From NCBI GenBank assembly GCA_015039465.1, contig MU130010.1:183329-247328 (forward strand): a DNA stretch of 64,000 nt, read 5' to 3'. The stretch is from Phlegmacium glaucopus. Its lineage: Eukaryota > Basidiomycota > Agaricomycetes > Agaricales > Cortinariaceae. Under the pieces are notes generated by a model. It ran no database searches and was not told the origin of the DNA. It was given only the letters and a program-made list of their open reading frames with translations. Below, in pieces: positions 1 to 12,988 of the stretch. The stretch's first letter is position 1, and each line of letters starts with the position of its first letter. Made by a program: the position numbers and the translations under genes.

Positions 1-2292
<2,292 letters not shown>

Positions 2293-2509
2293 AGCGAAGA
2301 GGATATAGTTCGGAGTATCGAAGCAGAGATTGTGAATTACTTATATATTATGAACGATCCTCTACGGACGTCACACGTTTGACCGAAGTAGTCGAACCCC
2401 CGTTAACCCATAGCCCTCGGTAGATATGGCATCGGCTGGGACTGAGTCCGACACTGACAGAATGGAAGAAACATGAATTATTGTATTCTACATACAGTCT
2501 ACGGCATCT

Positions 2510-4202
2510 CTAATTCGCTTTATCTGCGGATATGTGTTGCATTATTCCATCGTTCCATCTAATTATCACCGAACCATCCTGGATAATATCATCAGATTTG
2601 GGTGAAGAATACCCCAGGCATTGATTAAATCTACCCACCTCGTTTCCGAAATATGCTGCTTTTGCCATATGACAAAAGAGACCAACCTCAACTACCCCAG
2701 TTAACATTTTTATCTGCGACATTATCTGGGTAACGGTATTCAAAACTTGGGGTAACACATGGAGACAGGAATCTTTTTACTTACAACGTATGGATCAACC
2801 ATTTTCTCGCGATCGAAGGGAGCATCAATAACAAAGTTTCCGTTGTCTGTCACAACTGGTCCAGCTAGCAACAACATGACTGTCAGGCATGAAACAAGGG
2901 GTGAATATTAGCTTACCCTTCTTAACGGCCATTCGTAAGGTTGCCTTCGGAGATCCTAAGATATGGTGCAGATTCTGAAGTACCTTGGCATAAGCAAATG
3001 GTACAACTTCGATAGGCACTCCTTGCGTGAACTTGAGAAGAGAAATTAATGAGTTTCGAGGATTGAACAGTATTTCAATAGAAATAAATACATTGGTGCC
3101 AAGGTACTGGACATTTTTGCGATGATCTGCGACGAGGATGAACCTTGTGAAATGGGTTAAGTAGGAGAACTCTTTTAATGATAGAAAGACACGCACGTAT
3201 TGGCTGCTTCAGCTAATACCTTTTCTCGCAAATGACATGCTCCTCCACCTTTGACGCAGTTTAGTTGGTAATCCACTCTGCAGGAAGGAAGTGAGATCAG
3301 CAAGATGTTGTGATAGAAATAAGAGAGAAGATGCAGCTTACTCGTCTGCACCATCAAGTGTTACGTCTATCGTTGGGTGTTCGTCAACATCACCAAGACC
3401 CAGACCCGCTTCCACAATCAATTGCTTCGACTGAAACCCTATCAAAGTGGTTCAAAAAAAAGTCGACTAGACTGGTAGTTGAGGAAAGGTGGCGTACCGG
3501 ACGGGATGAAAACACGACCCTTGTTAACTTCAAGACCTTGTTGAATAATTCTCTCCACAACGTAAGGAACGGTCGAGCCTTATCGAGATTTTAGTATTCT
3601 GCGAACACTCGCAGTACCCGTTATTCGTACCAGAACCGATGCCAATGACCTGAAGCAGATTATTTAAAAACCAGGTTGCCAAGACTGGTATAGAAACTTG
3701 CTCACCCTATGTTCTGGTCTGACATGATGGTCTACGGCGTTGTAAGCAGCAAGCCTTTTTGACTGTTCGATAGCATTCATTGGAACTATTCAAAAGATTT
3801 TGTTGAGCGATCATCAGAGGTTCGGACAGGGCTTCCACCGCCGTTACAAACCTTGTTTGACGCGACTAGGGGTCTCTGAAAGTCCAATCACTGGGCGTAT
3901 TTGAGGAATGGCAGGCGTAGACCTGAGTGAAATAACGGCATAAGGTTCATCGTCATCATCAAAAGTGTAAATTCTAGGCATCAATAAACAGCGGGGAAAA
4001 CGGGAATATCAAATCTTTTTGATCTGGATCCCCAAAACGCGATATTTAAAACTTGAACAACATACGGGATATCTGGGTTTACTTGGGACGGTAAAGGCAT
4101 ATTGTTGGCGGCTGTCGTGAAAGAGCGAGGAGAAAGGTAGGAAAGTCTGAAATTGGCTTTACTAGGGGTAGCGACGGGTTTGAGAGTCAGCCTACCGATC
4201 AT
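2510..4202 (-). CDS. RKI1: Ribose-5-phosphate isomerase A, with N-terminal extension
   Basis: Interconverts ribose 5-phosphate and ribulose 5-phosphate in the pentose phosphate pathway. Twelve exons: 4202-4066, 3973-3852, 3785-3706, 3649-3631 (19 nt), 3578-3498, 3438-3342, 3277-3197, 3143-3092, 3031-2917, 2864-2785, 2725-2639, 2578-2510; 339 residues with all phases consistent. Family motifs: [53 protein letters not shown] and a C-terminal [20 protein letters not shown]. Most fungal proteins begin near [16 protein letters not shown] (ATG at 3780). Here the frame continues about 87 residues upstream through two more exons to an Arg/Ser-rich stretch without acidic residues ([15 protein letters not shown]), which looks like a mitochondrial presequence. 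The start could be 4202, 3780 or both. It is divergent from TFB5, 94 bp away. Confidence 0.95.
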
Positions 4203-4296
4203 CGATCATGGATTTGGCAAACATCCGCAACCCTCTCTTCTCACCGGGTCCCATCTATACCGTCCCCCAAACTCTACCTCAGTCCCCGGCGACCGA
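4203..4296. promoter_or_regulatory. Short divergent promoter region between RKI1 and TFB5
   Basis: Only 94 bp separate the first ATG of the isomerase (4202, minus strand) from the ATG of TFB5 (4297, plus strand), so both genes must share this control region or overlap in their 5' UTRs. No clear TATA box is visible; it is C-rich on the plus strand. If the isomerase really starts at 3780, the shared region is larger. The function is inferred from spacing alone. Confidence 0.5.
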
Positions 4297-4669
4297 ATGA
4301 GAGCCGTCAAAGGTACGGTTTCTCACGCCCACTTTGATACGGTGTGCGACTGACAACACCCTTTTCCTAGGCGTTCTTTTCACTTGGTTAGAATATTCTT
4401 CTTGTATAATATAAATTATCGAACTGGCATTCTGGAACCTTGGCAGTGATCCTGCGGTAAAGCAAATTCTTCTAATGATGAATGAAAAGAAAAGCTTCAT
4501 CATCGAAGACCTTGACGATCATCATCTTGTCATAAAAGCTGACGAGGAGTACAGAGTCAGAGAAGAGTTAAGCCAGGAGGTATGTCCTCATTCATCCCAA
4601 CCTTTCTCTTGAATTTTTGACTATCTCTTGCTCTAGCTGGAGAAAAACACATACAGTCTGGAATCATGA
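4297..4669 (+). CDS. TFB5: TFIIH subunit TFB5 (GTF2H5/TTDA homologue), 65 aa
   Basis: Smallest subunit of the TFIIH core, needed with p52/Tfb2 for nucleotide-excision repair and transcription initiation. Four exons: 4297-4312 (16 nt), 4371-4386 (16 nt), 4447-4579, 4637-4669, closing at exactly 66 codons with the stop. The product begins MRAVKGVLFTCDPAVKQ and continues with KSFIIEDLDDHHLVIKA, which is the known TFB5 pattern (hydrophobic start, C-D-P-A-x-K-Q, then F-I-I-x-D-L-D-x-x-H). Length matches the family (~65-72 aa). With two 16-nt exons it contains no long open frame, so an ORF-based method would miss it. Confidence 0.93.
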
Positions 4670-4967
4670 CATTGGTCCAACTTCCTTAGGACGTCCGCCT
4701 TGTAGGAACGTTCAGTTTCAAACCAAGGATTGTTTGCCTTTTCAGTGTCATGTCCAACCCCGAAGTATGTCAAATAGTCACAGTCGACCATTCGGCTGCG
4801 ACTCCAATACAATTCAAGAGCCATGAATCAATCACTCTTATCATCCAATTAATTAAGCAGTTTTAATTGTTGATGACTTGTAAAGTCCTTGTACTCTAAA
4901 ATACAGTCCGATACATTCCCGACCACTTAAAATGGACGGCCAAAACCTCTCTATCAAGCCATCTCTT

Positions 4968-7194
4968 CTATGTTTCCGTGCCCGTCTTTTCGGAGACCTG
5001 AACCGACTGGGAAGAATGGACTTTCTCCTCCAAAACGACATCCGTGACCTGATGTTCAGCCAATGGTGTTAAATCGGGTGCTTCGTCCTGTTTTTTACGT
5101 TCCTTTCCATCGATTTCCGCCTCTACCCACGTCTTGAATTTCGCCACAGCTTCAACAGGGTCGTGTTTATACATCAACAGGTACTGTTGCAAAGAGGCAG
5201 TAGAAATAACGTATTCCCGGAAGTCTTCCACAAACTGATCAGCAAGCCGACCAAACTCCAAGTCATCGAGATTATTGAGATCCTTGTCTTTGAAATATTC
5301 TTCTCCAAGTCCAAGAGGAATTATAGCCGACCCATTTTTACCTTGCTGGTCCGATGTTTGATTGAGACTTTTGGATTTTGTCTTGGTCAGAGTAATCCCA
5401 GTCTCCGTGATAACGCGAGGCATGTAAAACTGGCGAAACTGCTCTCTAGCTTGATGCTTGCTGGCCAATTCGAACTTGACTTCGAGATCGATACGTCCAG
5501 GGCGTCGCAGAGCTTCGTCGAGACGATCATAATAATTGGTGGTCGCTACCAAGATACGACCTTCGCCAGCACCAACACCATCGAGAACATTCAAAAGCCC
5601 ACTCAAGGTGATACTGTAAAGTATGGGATAAAAAATCGAGAGACAAAATGGTAGGAAGCAAAAAACGTTACCCTGATGTTTTATTCTCATTTAAGCCCGG
5701 TCTTTTCTCGCTAAGATTTTGTTTTTTCTGCTGGTCGCCTCGGTTGATGCCAGGATCAACAAATGCAGCATCGATATCCTCCATCAACAATAATGCCCTG
5801 TCCGGTATCTGATTGACAAGATCAGCAAGTATGCCGTCATCGATCCCACTTGTCGAGGGCGATATATTATAGATCTCAAGGCCAAGTTCTCCAGCCAAAG
5901 CGTTGACGAAGCTTGTTTTCCCAGTTCCGGGCTTACCATACTATTTTAAAAAAACAAATGTTGGTTAGTACATAGGCAGAGAGATTTTATTTTGGATAGT
6001 TCACTACTTACGAATAAATATCCTCGACGGTATGGAATCCCTCGATCTGTGTACCAAGTTCTGCTCTTGAGGAATTCTTGAGCATCCGAGACGACTTTTT
6101 CTTTAAGGGATTTTTCCAATATAACAGATGAAAGGGGGCGTTTGGTGCAAGTAGCATAACATTTCCACCGATGAACTCGTCTATAGGACCGCCAGGTTTA
6201 GTGAATCTGAATCTCTTCCTCAAGATCTCAACAACGCAACTGGTCGGGGCTGAACACACGAATTTTCTCCCCTTGGGACTCGACATGGATTTCACGGGCT
6301 TCATGAATCAAGTCAAAAAGCACATCCGCATCCTTCATGGTCATAATCCTTGATATTATATATTTAGATTTGGATCATCTTCGTCTATTGAATGCTCACC
6401 GAAGATGCAGGACGTATTCCGTTTTAGAAACCGAGTAAGACCCTCTGTAACTCAGCCATTAGCATGCGACGCTGAAGAAAAAAAAAAAAAAAAGATATAT
6501 CAAACCAAAACTCACACTGCTTCCTGTCGTTTTCGAGTGACAGAAACCCAATATCCATGACTCGTTCGTACCCAATAAGTCTTGTTGACCTCTGGAATCG
6601 TATATATCGTTTGGGGTGAATTCATATTACTTGACAGAGTCGGAGCTATTGCGATGTTTCTATGGTGTACAGCAGCGGCGTTTCCACCCATAACCGTACT
6701 GATAGAAGCCGTGCGTATGGTTTCTACAAGGTTATGTCAACGTGGGATGAACATGAAAAACAAAACAAAAAGGTACTCACTCCAATTCGGTTGTTTAGAT
6801 AGCCAAGTGAGGACCCATTCTGAATTGACATCACTAATTAGACAACAAGGAAGAACAGTTGATTCGACTTTTAATCAGACATACCATAACATGGATCGCG
6901 TTCATTAAATGACACTGTGATCCAAAATCGTTCCGAAAAATAGGCAAGGAGTTCCTGAGTATTACGCCTCACGACCTCAGCGATTAATCCGATGACGAGG
7001 ATCTTCAAAAGAGACCAAGCTGTTGAGGCATCTGGGTTTGAACGACCTGGGAATCGGATAAGAGACTGCAGGTTAAAGACCTGTAATAATGGATGTAAAG
7101 CATTGAATATAAGCGCCAGAGGAGATTCATTTATTTGAGCTGCGAATGGCGTTGTTGGATTCGGTGCCACTGATGATGAAGAAGCTGAGGACAT
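4968..7194 (-). CDS. BCS1-like mitochondrial AAA ATPase
   Basis: AAA protein of the BCS1 family; the founding member inserts the Rieske protein into complex III at the mitochondrial inner membrane. Eight exons: 7194-6885, 6819-6781, 6723-6516, 6444-6400, 6348-6241, 6180-6012, 5940-5672, 5613-4968; 597 residues in consistent phase. The N-terminus holds a membrane segment ([11 protein letters not shown], ~residue 65), followed by the BCS1-specific region ([26 protein letters not shown]), Walker [10 protein letters not shown], Walker [12 protein letters not shown], sensor [19 protein letters not shown], and an acidic/charged C-terminal tail of ~100 residues. The P-loop reads G-K-P-G-T-G-K-T, with Lys where most family members have Pro. 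A ~25-residue Lys/Asn-rich insert follows Walker B. Agaricomycetes carry many BCS1 paralogues, so whether this is the true complex III chaperone is open. Confidence 0.93.
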
Positions 7195-7374
7195 TGCCAG
7201 TGGGTATGGAAGACTAGAAATCAGGAACTGAGCAGGTGAACTTGATATAGAATAAGTTCAATATGAGTCAAGAATCGGGCGCGAGCAAACATGATAGTTA
7301 TTATTATGTATCCGCACTCTGCGGGAGGCAAGGCTCCTATGAGATGCCCATGAAGGGTTATAGGTGCTATCGCT

Positions 7375-8599
7375 ATGCCCGGGCCGGCCCATAGTTATCG
7401 CGCAACACCCATGACCTCTAGTTTCGAGTCAGAACAAGTTCTTAGGATAGATCAAGCGCAGCAGATCGTCCGTGCTTATCTTTCAGGACACAGTCAATCC
7501 GTTGTAAAGACCCTCAGCCAAATTGAAAATACAGGATTCAGGCAAGTTCAAGATCTATGATGGTCCATCATGTCCAAGATTAATGACCTGCCCCTTCAGT
7601 TATACTCCTGCCTATAGGACCTATATTCTAGATTTGGACTCGATTGTTACCCCAAGCCATTCAACACGATCATGTTCTTGTTTCCTGATGATAGCGTCCC
7701 AAATCACGGCTGTCAATGAGAGCTCAGGGACTAATTCTCTCCAGCTGATCCACCAGATCATCGGTCGCATTCGCGCTCGAACAGATATCCCAATACCCGA
7801 TTCCATTTTAGATACATCTCTCGAAATCGTTCCATTTCACTACCTCCTTTCCCCCGCCTGTCCTATCAATTCTTCCAACATCGTCTCGCTTTCAACAGCC
7901 CGACAATCAGGTCTGCTCAGTGCAAGTGACAATGTCCTAATTGACCTTCAGATTGGAAAATGCCTTGGACAATTACACAGTGGCGTTCAAAATGATTGGT
8001 ATGGCTTGCCCCAGCTCGAAGCACCAGAAGATCCTTCCTACAGCTGGCAAGAATCCTTTACACTCCTATTCGAAACTCTCCTTGGTGAATTAGAAACTGC
8101 AAGCGTGAAGCTTCCATACGAAGAGATTCGACGCTACCTGTCTCGAGCTATCGGGTCGTTTTTGTTTGACGACGTCGAGGTGCCATCTCTAATTTGGTTC
8201 ACTGGTTCAGATCACGATGTCTATGTCTCATTACCCGTAGATCGAGCAGCTGGGGCTGGGGTTTGCGAAATTATCGCGATTCTGCCTAATATCGCTCATG
8301 CACTCTGGGGAGATCCTCTACTCGAAACCTTCTTCTTACCACCAAATCCGTCTACTGCCATGCTTGAAGCTTACTCAGAAAGCGGGGGAGGTCCATTAAC
8401 GGTCTTTCCACGACAGAAGACAAAAAGGACTTGGTATACCTTGTTCTTGGCCTTGGTTGTCTTGAAGCAGCGGGGCTACACCATTAATATCGGGGCTGAG
8501 GGATTTGAGACTTTCCCCATGACCGAAATAAACCAGGCATGGGTTACGGACACGATATTGAAATCAATCAAATCCTTGAGAGATGCACCAACTTATTAA
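7375..8599 (+). CDS. APH/choline-kinase-fold protein with degenerate catalytic loop
   Basis: Two exons, 7375-7541 and 7618-8599, joined across a GC-AG intron (donor GCAAGT); 382 residues, or 370 if the second ATG at 7411 is used. The fold is suggested by the order of family landmarks: nucleotide-lobe strand TYILDLDS, a conserved mid-helix with IGKCLGQLHSGVQNDWYGLP, and the WGDPLLETFFLPPNPS stretch that follows the catalytic loop in fungal aminoglycoside-phosphotransferase-like proteins. Where active members have H-G-D-x-H-x-x-N this protein has G-S-D-H-D-V-Y, and the following acidic metal ligand is not apparent. I therefore infer a pseudokinase or a strongly diverged enzyme; the substrate is unknown. 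It shares a 180-bp divergent interval with the BCS1-like gene. Confidence 0.7.
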
Positions 8600-8783
8600 C
8601 GGTTAAATTATCGATCGGTAGCACCATGCGAGACACAGGTACTAGTAGTACATAAATACCCAGTATAGGCTCGGAAAACTAAAAAATTAATCGCGACCAC
8701 TGTTCCGATCAGGTATAAAGTGATTACGAGCAAACGTGAGCCATGATCGATGGGTGAACGTCCAGTGGTCTGCGCAATCCTTT

Positions 8784-10010
8784 TTAGGCCGTAGTCTTAA
8801 CCTTTTTCTTGCCAGGTTTCGCCTCCCCCTTCATTCTCTCTAAATCCTTCTTCGCTTTCTCCTTCTCCTTCTTTGCTTGCGCGGCTGCCGCCTTCCTTAG
8901 CTTAGCCGCCTCTGCTTTCTTCTTGGCTTGCTCCTTCAGCTTAAGGGCCTTTTCCTTCGCTTTCTGCGCCTCCGCCTCTGCTTTCACCTTGATTTTCCTC
9001 TTTTCTTCCCTCTCTACTTCCCTTTCATGTTGGGCTTCTCTCCTGGCCCTGACACCAAATGAAGTTACAGCGGCGCGTTTCGTATAATCCTGTATGATAA
9101 ATTAGATAGTTAAATCGACATGCATTTATCCTGAAAATTGAAGGAACAACTGACCGCTTTTGCTTCGCTTGAAAGCGCATTCCAGGTTGCGGCACGCTCT
9201 GCCACTTTTTCTCCAAAGTTATTGCCCACCGCTTCCTTGAATGTTTCTGAAACGAATCTATATACAATGAAAGTAATCAGAAAAAGACAGATAGGCAGAG
9301 AAGTTGAGAGGTCTATACAATGCATTTCCCGATCCCTTTGCCCTCCTTCGGCGAAGCTTCAAAGCTCTCTTAGCTTCAACGCTCAGACTGTTTCGCCACT
9401 TCACAAGAGCAGCTTTATGCGCTTCAACCGCCTCACGCGAGGGTGCATATGCCTTAGTGGATAACACCTCTTTAATGAATGGCCTCTAGTATCATACTAC
9501 AACTGGATACATACCTTCTTTTCCTCTGCAGAGAATTTAGCCCATGCGGCGGCAGCCCCGCGCAGAGTATCCATAAGCGGGATGAATGTATCCTCATCTT
9601 GTAGCCGCTTTGCTCGATATTCTGCAGCGAATGCCGCAAAAGATCCCATAGGCCTCTTGGAAGGAGGCTTAAGGTCCTTCTTTAAGACTTTGTTAGAGAA
9701 GAAAAAAAAAATCAGTCTACTAGATATATCGCTTATTGATATGCTTACTCTTCTTGGGTTTATCCTGCTTTTTTAAAGCGGCGGGTTTTTTCTCCGACTT
9801 GATATCTGGCTTGCTTTCAGATTTGGGCTTTGTTGTTGAGGGATTTGGGCTGGCCACTTTACCCGCTTTCTGAGCGGGTGAATGGTCGGAACTCGTTGTC
9901 AAGAAGTGACGCGTCGCAACATATGAGAGCGGTAAAACAGAACGTTTAAGCTTGAAAGACGACGCAAAAGCATAGCTACGATGATTCCGGAGTAGGGAGA
10001 ACATCGCCAT
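8784..10010 (-). CDS. Mitochondrial HMG-box protein (Abf2/TFAM-type), with a 1-nt frame conflict
   Basis: Probable mtDNA-packaging HMG protein. Segments: exon 1 10010-9749, exon 2 9688-9515, exon 3 9467-9319, exon 4 9257-9155, exon 5 9089-8784. Exon 1 begins MAMFSLLRNHRSYAFASSFK, a basic, hydroxylated presequence without acids. Exon 2 carries the first HMG-like box (KRPMGSFAAFAAEYRAKR then AAAAWAKFSAEEKK). Exons 3-4 hold a second box ending in W-N-A-L-S-S-E-A-K. Exon 5 is a long Lys/Ala/Glu coiled coil with a KPGKKKVKTTA end. Exons 3-5 close in frame. Inside exon 2, however, the frame demanded by exon 1 and the frame of the HMG box differ by one base at the CCC run near 9658-9662. This is either a sequence error, a real frameshift or an unusual splice. 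Confidence 0.78.
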
Positions 10011-11249
10011 GTGGATGCAGTACTATATGTTTATGTTCTTATGTAAAAAGAGGAGAGGATAAGACAAGTAAGACTTGGGAATTCAACTTTCAACTGGTTT
10101 GCTCGAACCAAATATTTACAAACAACGCGTCTTTTCGATCGAGTCTCTAAGTAACAAGTCGTTAGTACACAGCCTTCGAGCTAAATATCATTTCGAGCCT
10201 CATCTGTGAAGATTAGATCCGTCAGAGTTTCAGGATACCATTCTGAACGAATCACTTTGAAAAAATAATATAAAAAAGGAATTAACTTTTGGCTGAGCAG
10301 GTTTAATCCATGGAAAAGGTTGTTGACTGGATCCAGAGAACGAACTCCTTGGTACAGTGCATACGCAAGGTCAACAATTGGAGTGACAAAGGGAGTGAAA
10401 GAACAATAAAAGATAAAAAACGAAGTTTTCTGGGGACCGCATCTGAGCTCCGAGAAAAAACTCCAGAGTAGTTTAGAGAGAGAGACAGTATGGTAGAATT
10501 ATACCGGACGAATTGTGCAGGGTTCCAAGACCTCAAATAATCGACATTCGCATGAGGTGCGCACTTTGTCTGCAGCTGTCCAACAGAAAACGTTGCTTCT
10601 GCGGTCTACCGCGGAATAGTAGACACTGAGCACTATTATCATAAGTAAGTATCATTCTAGACCTCTTCTAGTGGATAGTATTTCCTCTTCGATGACCTGC
10701 ACCGTCTTATTTTTAGATCGACTTTCTTGGCGAATTCGTGCTGCAGACAGAGATAGACTAGTACCATTGAGGTTACGATGACTTTGACGAGAATGAAATA
10801 TGGGCAGGCATTATTAGCCGCCGATGATGTGCCTTCTCGGGCTCATAGCATTCAGCACGAAGCTACAACTTGAATTTTACGACTCACATAATCTGCAAAG
10901 ACTCGTGGCTGCCGCCACTGACCTCCTTGTCTGATTTTCTGACGATTGCGGTAAATTTTATCGATCACGATGGACGATGGCGAGTACCAGGCGCGCACTG
11001 GTAGCACAATTTTGTTGTAGTTCGCGTGAATGAAAGCAATGTTTTCACAATATGGTGTGAAGAATCTAAATTCAGAATGGGGTTTGTTTGTACACTTGAA
11101 TGTGTAATAAATAGGGTACAAAACCACCACATATTTCAGTTTCACCAGTGAGAAAGAAACTCCAGGTATAGATATATGTATTACAGGGTACATTCCAGCA
11201 CATTCCTTGCAAGTTCTTGTTCTAATTTTGACTGTACGTCCAGCCCCTG
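10011..11249. other. Intergenic, no supportable gene
   Basis: About 1.2 kb between the HMG-box gene and the lipase 3' end. The open frames here (for example 10303-10536 and 10852-11253, both minus) show no family features, no codon structure and no plausible splice continuation. No tRNA or repeat was recognised. Confidence 0.6.
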
Positions 11250-12733
11250 TCAATGGCCAAAAAAAGTGCGCCCAATGATGTCTTGTAACCCTTCTTGTAT
11301 TCCAAGATAGTCGTGGCCTCCTGCTAAAGTTTTCACAAGAACTACCTTGCGTCCATTTTCGGAGAATTCATCTACTCTACCAAAGTTCGCCAAGGTCGTA
11401 CTCGTCAAAATTTCGTTTCGTTTCTGTCGTCGTGCTTTTTGTTGACCTTCTACGATTTCCCAATCCTGTTTGGACATACTAAAGACATTGTTTGGCATGT
11501 CTAGAGGTGGCAGTTGTCTTTCCAAGAATGCTTGGAATAAAACATCAGAGTGCGAGTCAGGAATCTCCCAGTCGTTTTCGGCATGTGCAATCAGCACAGA
11601 CGAGGCAGTAATGTTCTGGGAGATGTTAGCACCAGATATGGTACGCAGAAGGATGAAGAACACACGGGAACGGCCTGAAGGGTATCAAAATTATCCATCA
11701 AAGCCCTTTGTATAAGGCCTAGTAGTGTTATAATGTTGGCTGCAAATCACCATCGAAAATGTGGCCCTACTTACCAACAGCGCCTGGAATCACAGCGAGG
11801 GGCTTCATCAGGGGAATGAAGCCAAACATGTTGTAGGTATGCAGCACCTCTCGTATGCTTGTGAAGGGCTATGGATGTTGTCGTCGGTTTAGCTTCACAC
11901 AAAAAAAATGAATTGCCACCTACTGATAAAAGTACAATGCCTCTGCATTTAATACCCTCTGAAGAAAGCTCTGCGGCGAGTAGGCCTGAAACTCCCGTGC
12001 CCAAACTGTGACCTACAATCAAGATATCTTCTGCTCTCTTTCCGTGAGCAACTAGCCAATCGAATGCTGAGCGTGCGTCACGGAGTAAGCCAGCTTCAGA
12101 AGGCTGCCCCGTACTGTCCGCAAATCCACGATAATCAATTGCAAGAACATTTGCGCCGAGTCTAGATGAAAAACCCTGGTAATGTTGAATACGCGCCGAG
12201 AAGGCACGGGTGGCAGCATTGCCGTGCAGGAAGAGAATGGCTGGGTACTCTTTCAACGCCGGTATAACTTGAGCGGCGGTATTGGTGGGTATTGTGGGCA
12301 ATGAACGATAATAGGGATCAGATAGAACGAACCATGCACCGATGGTCTCGTTATCTGGTGTTCGGATCTTTAGATTGAGGGTTCTATTGGCTAGTAGAAG
12401 GATTGATAAGTAAGCGATGAAATTCAAATATTCGGCAGCTATGCTACGCACGAGCTAATCCATACTTCTCTGGGATGTCAAAATTTGCAAACAGGGGCAG
12501 TTTTACAACATTCAGGTATAGCACACTAGGGTCAGAGGTTAAAAGTGATGGTTGAAATTGACTCTTGAAGACAAGGGGAACACATACTGGCTCTGGAAAT
12601 AAGGTATAGTAAGGAGAAGTACAAGGGAGATGTAGATAGCGCCGAATATTACAAGATATTTCTGTGCATGAAAGAGGAAGTTAGTAACGTTTGGCATTGA
12701 GGCACTTCCACCCCTCGACAGGAAGCAATTCAA
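11250..12733 (-). CDS. ABHD12-like membrane-anchored alpha/beta hydrolase
   Basis: Serine hydrolase resembling ABHD12-type lysophospholipid/monoacylglycerol lipases. Six exons: 12733-12588, 12525-12452, 12390-11924, 11868-11775, 11718-11666, 11615-11250; 399 residues from 12733 or 387 from the ATG at 12697, which reads MPNVTNFLFHAQKYLV and is the more usual kind of start. One N-terminal membrane helix (FGAIYISLVLLLTIPYF). The oxyanion-side motif is FLHGNAATR, the nucleophile elbow GHSLGTG, the acid lies in HAENDWEIP and the histidine in GGHDYLG, so the triad is complete. PFTSIREVLHTY after the elbow is also typical of the ABHD12/Bem46 group. Nothing suggests inactivation. Confidence 0.9.
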
Positions 12734-12988
12734 ATATTCAACTTGTCCCCTTATTTGGTCATATTAGACAGGAACCGTGATGGACCTTGGGTCAGATAAT
12801 AATATTAATGTGGACTCCTGCTGGGAAATAATGAGAGAAGTGTTATAGCGACTTTGCTGACAATGGTATATGGAGGTATATTTAAAAGGATGGTATTGCC
12901 ATCAAATCGATATCAGTGACCCTGATGGTTGTGCGCGTTATACAAGTGAGCGGCTGCGTACTGAGTAGGCTGAAAGAAACCACAGGTG

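Noticed and set aside
8809..9087. Plus-strand frame rich in Phe/Ala/Ser, resembling a membrane protein
   Set aside because: It is the antisense of the Lys/Ala/Glu-rich coiled coil of the HMG-box gene; composition explains it.
10852..11253. 133-codon minus frame downstream of the lipase
   Set aside because: No motifs and no start context; it sits in the 3' flank of a gene that ends at 11250.
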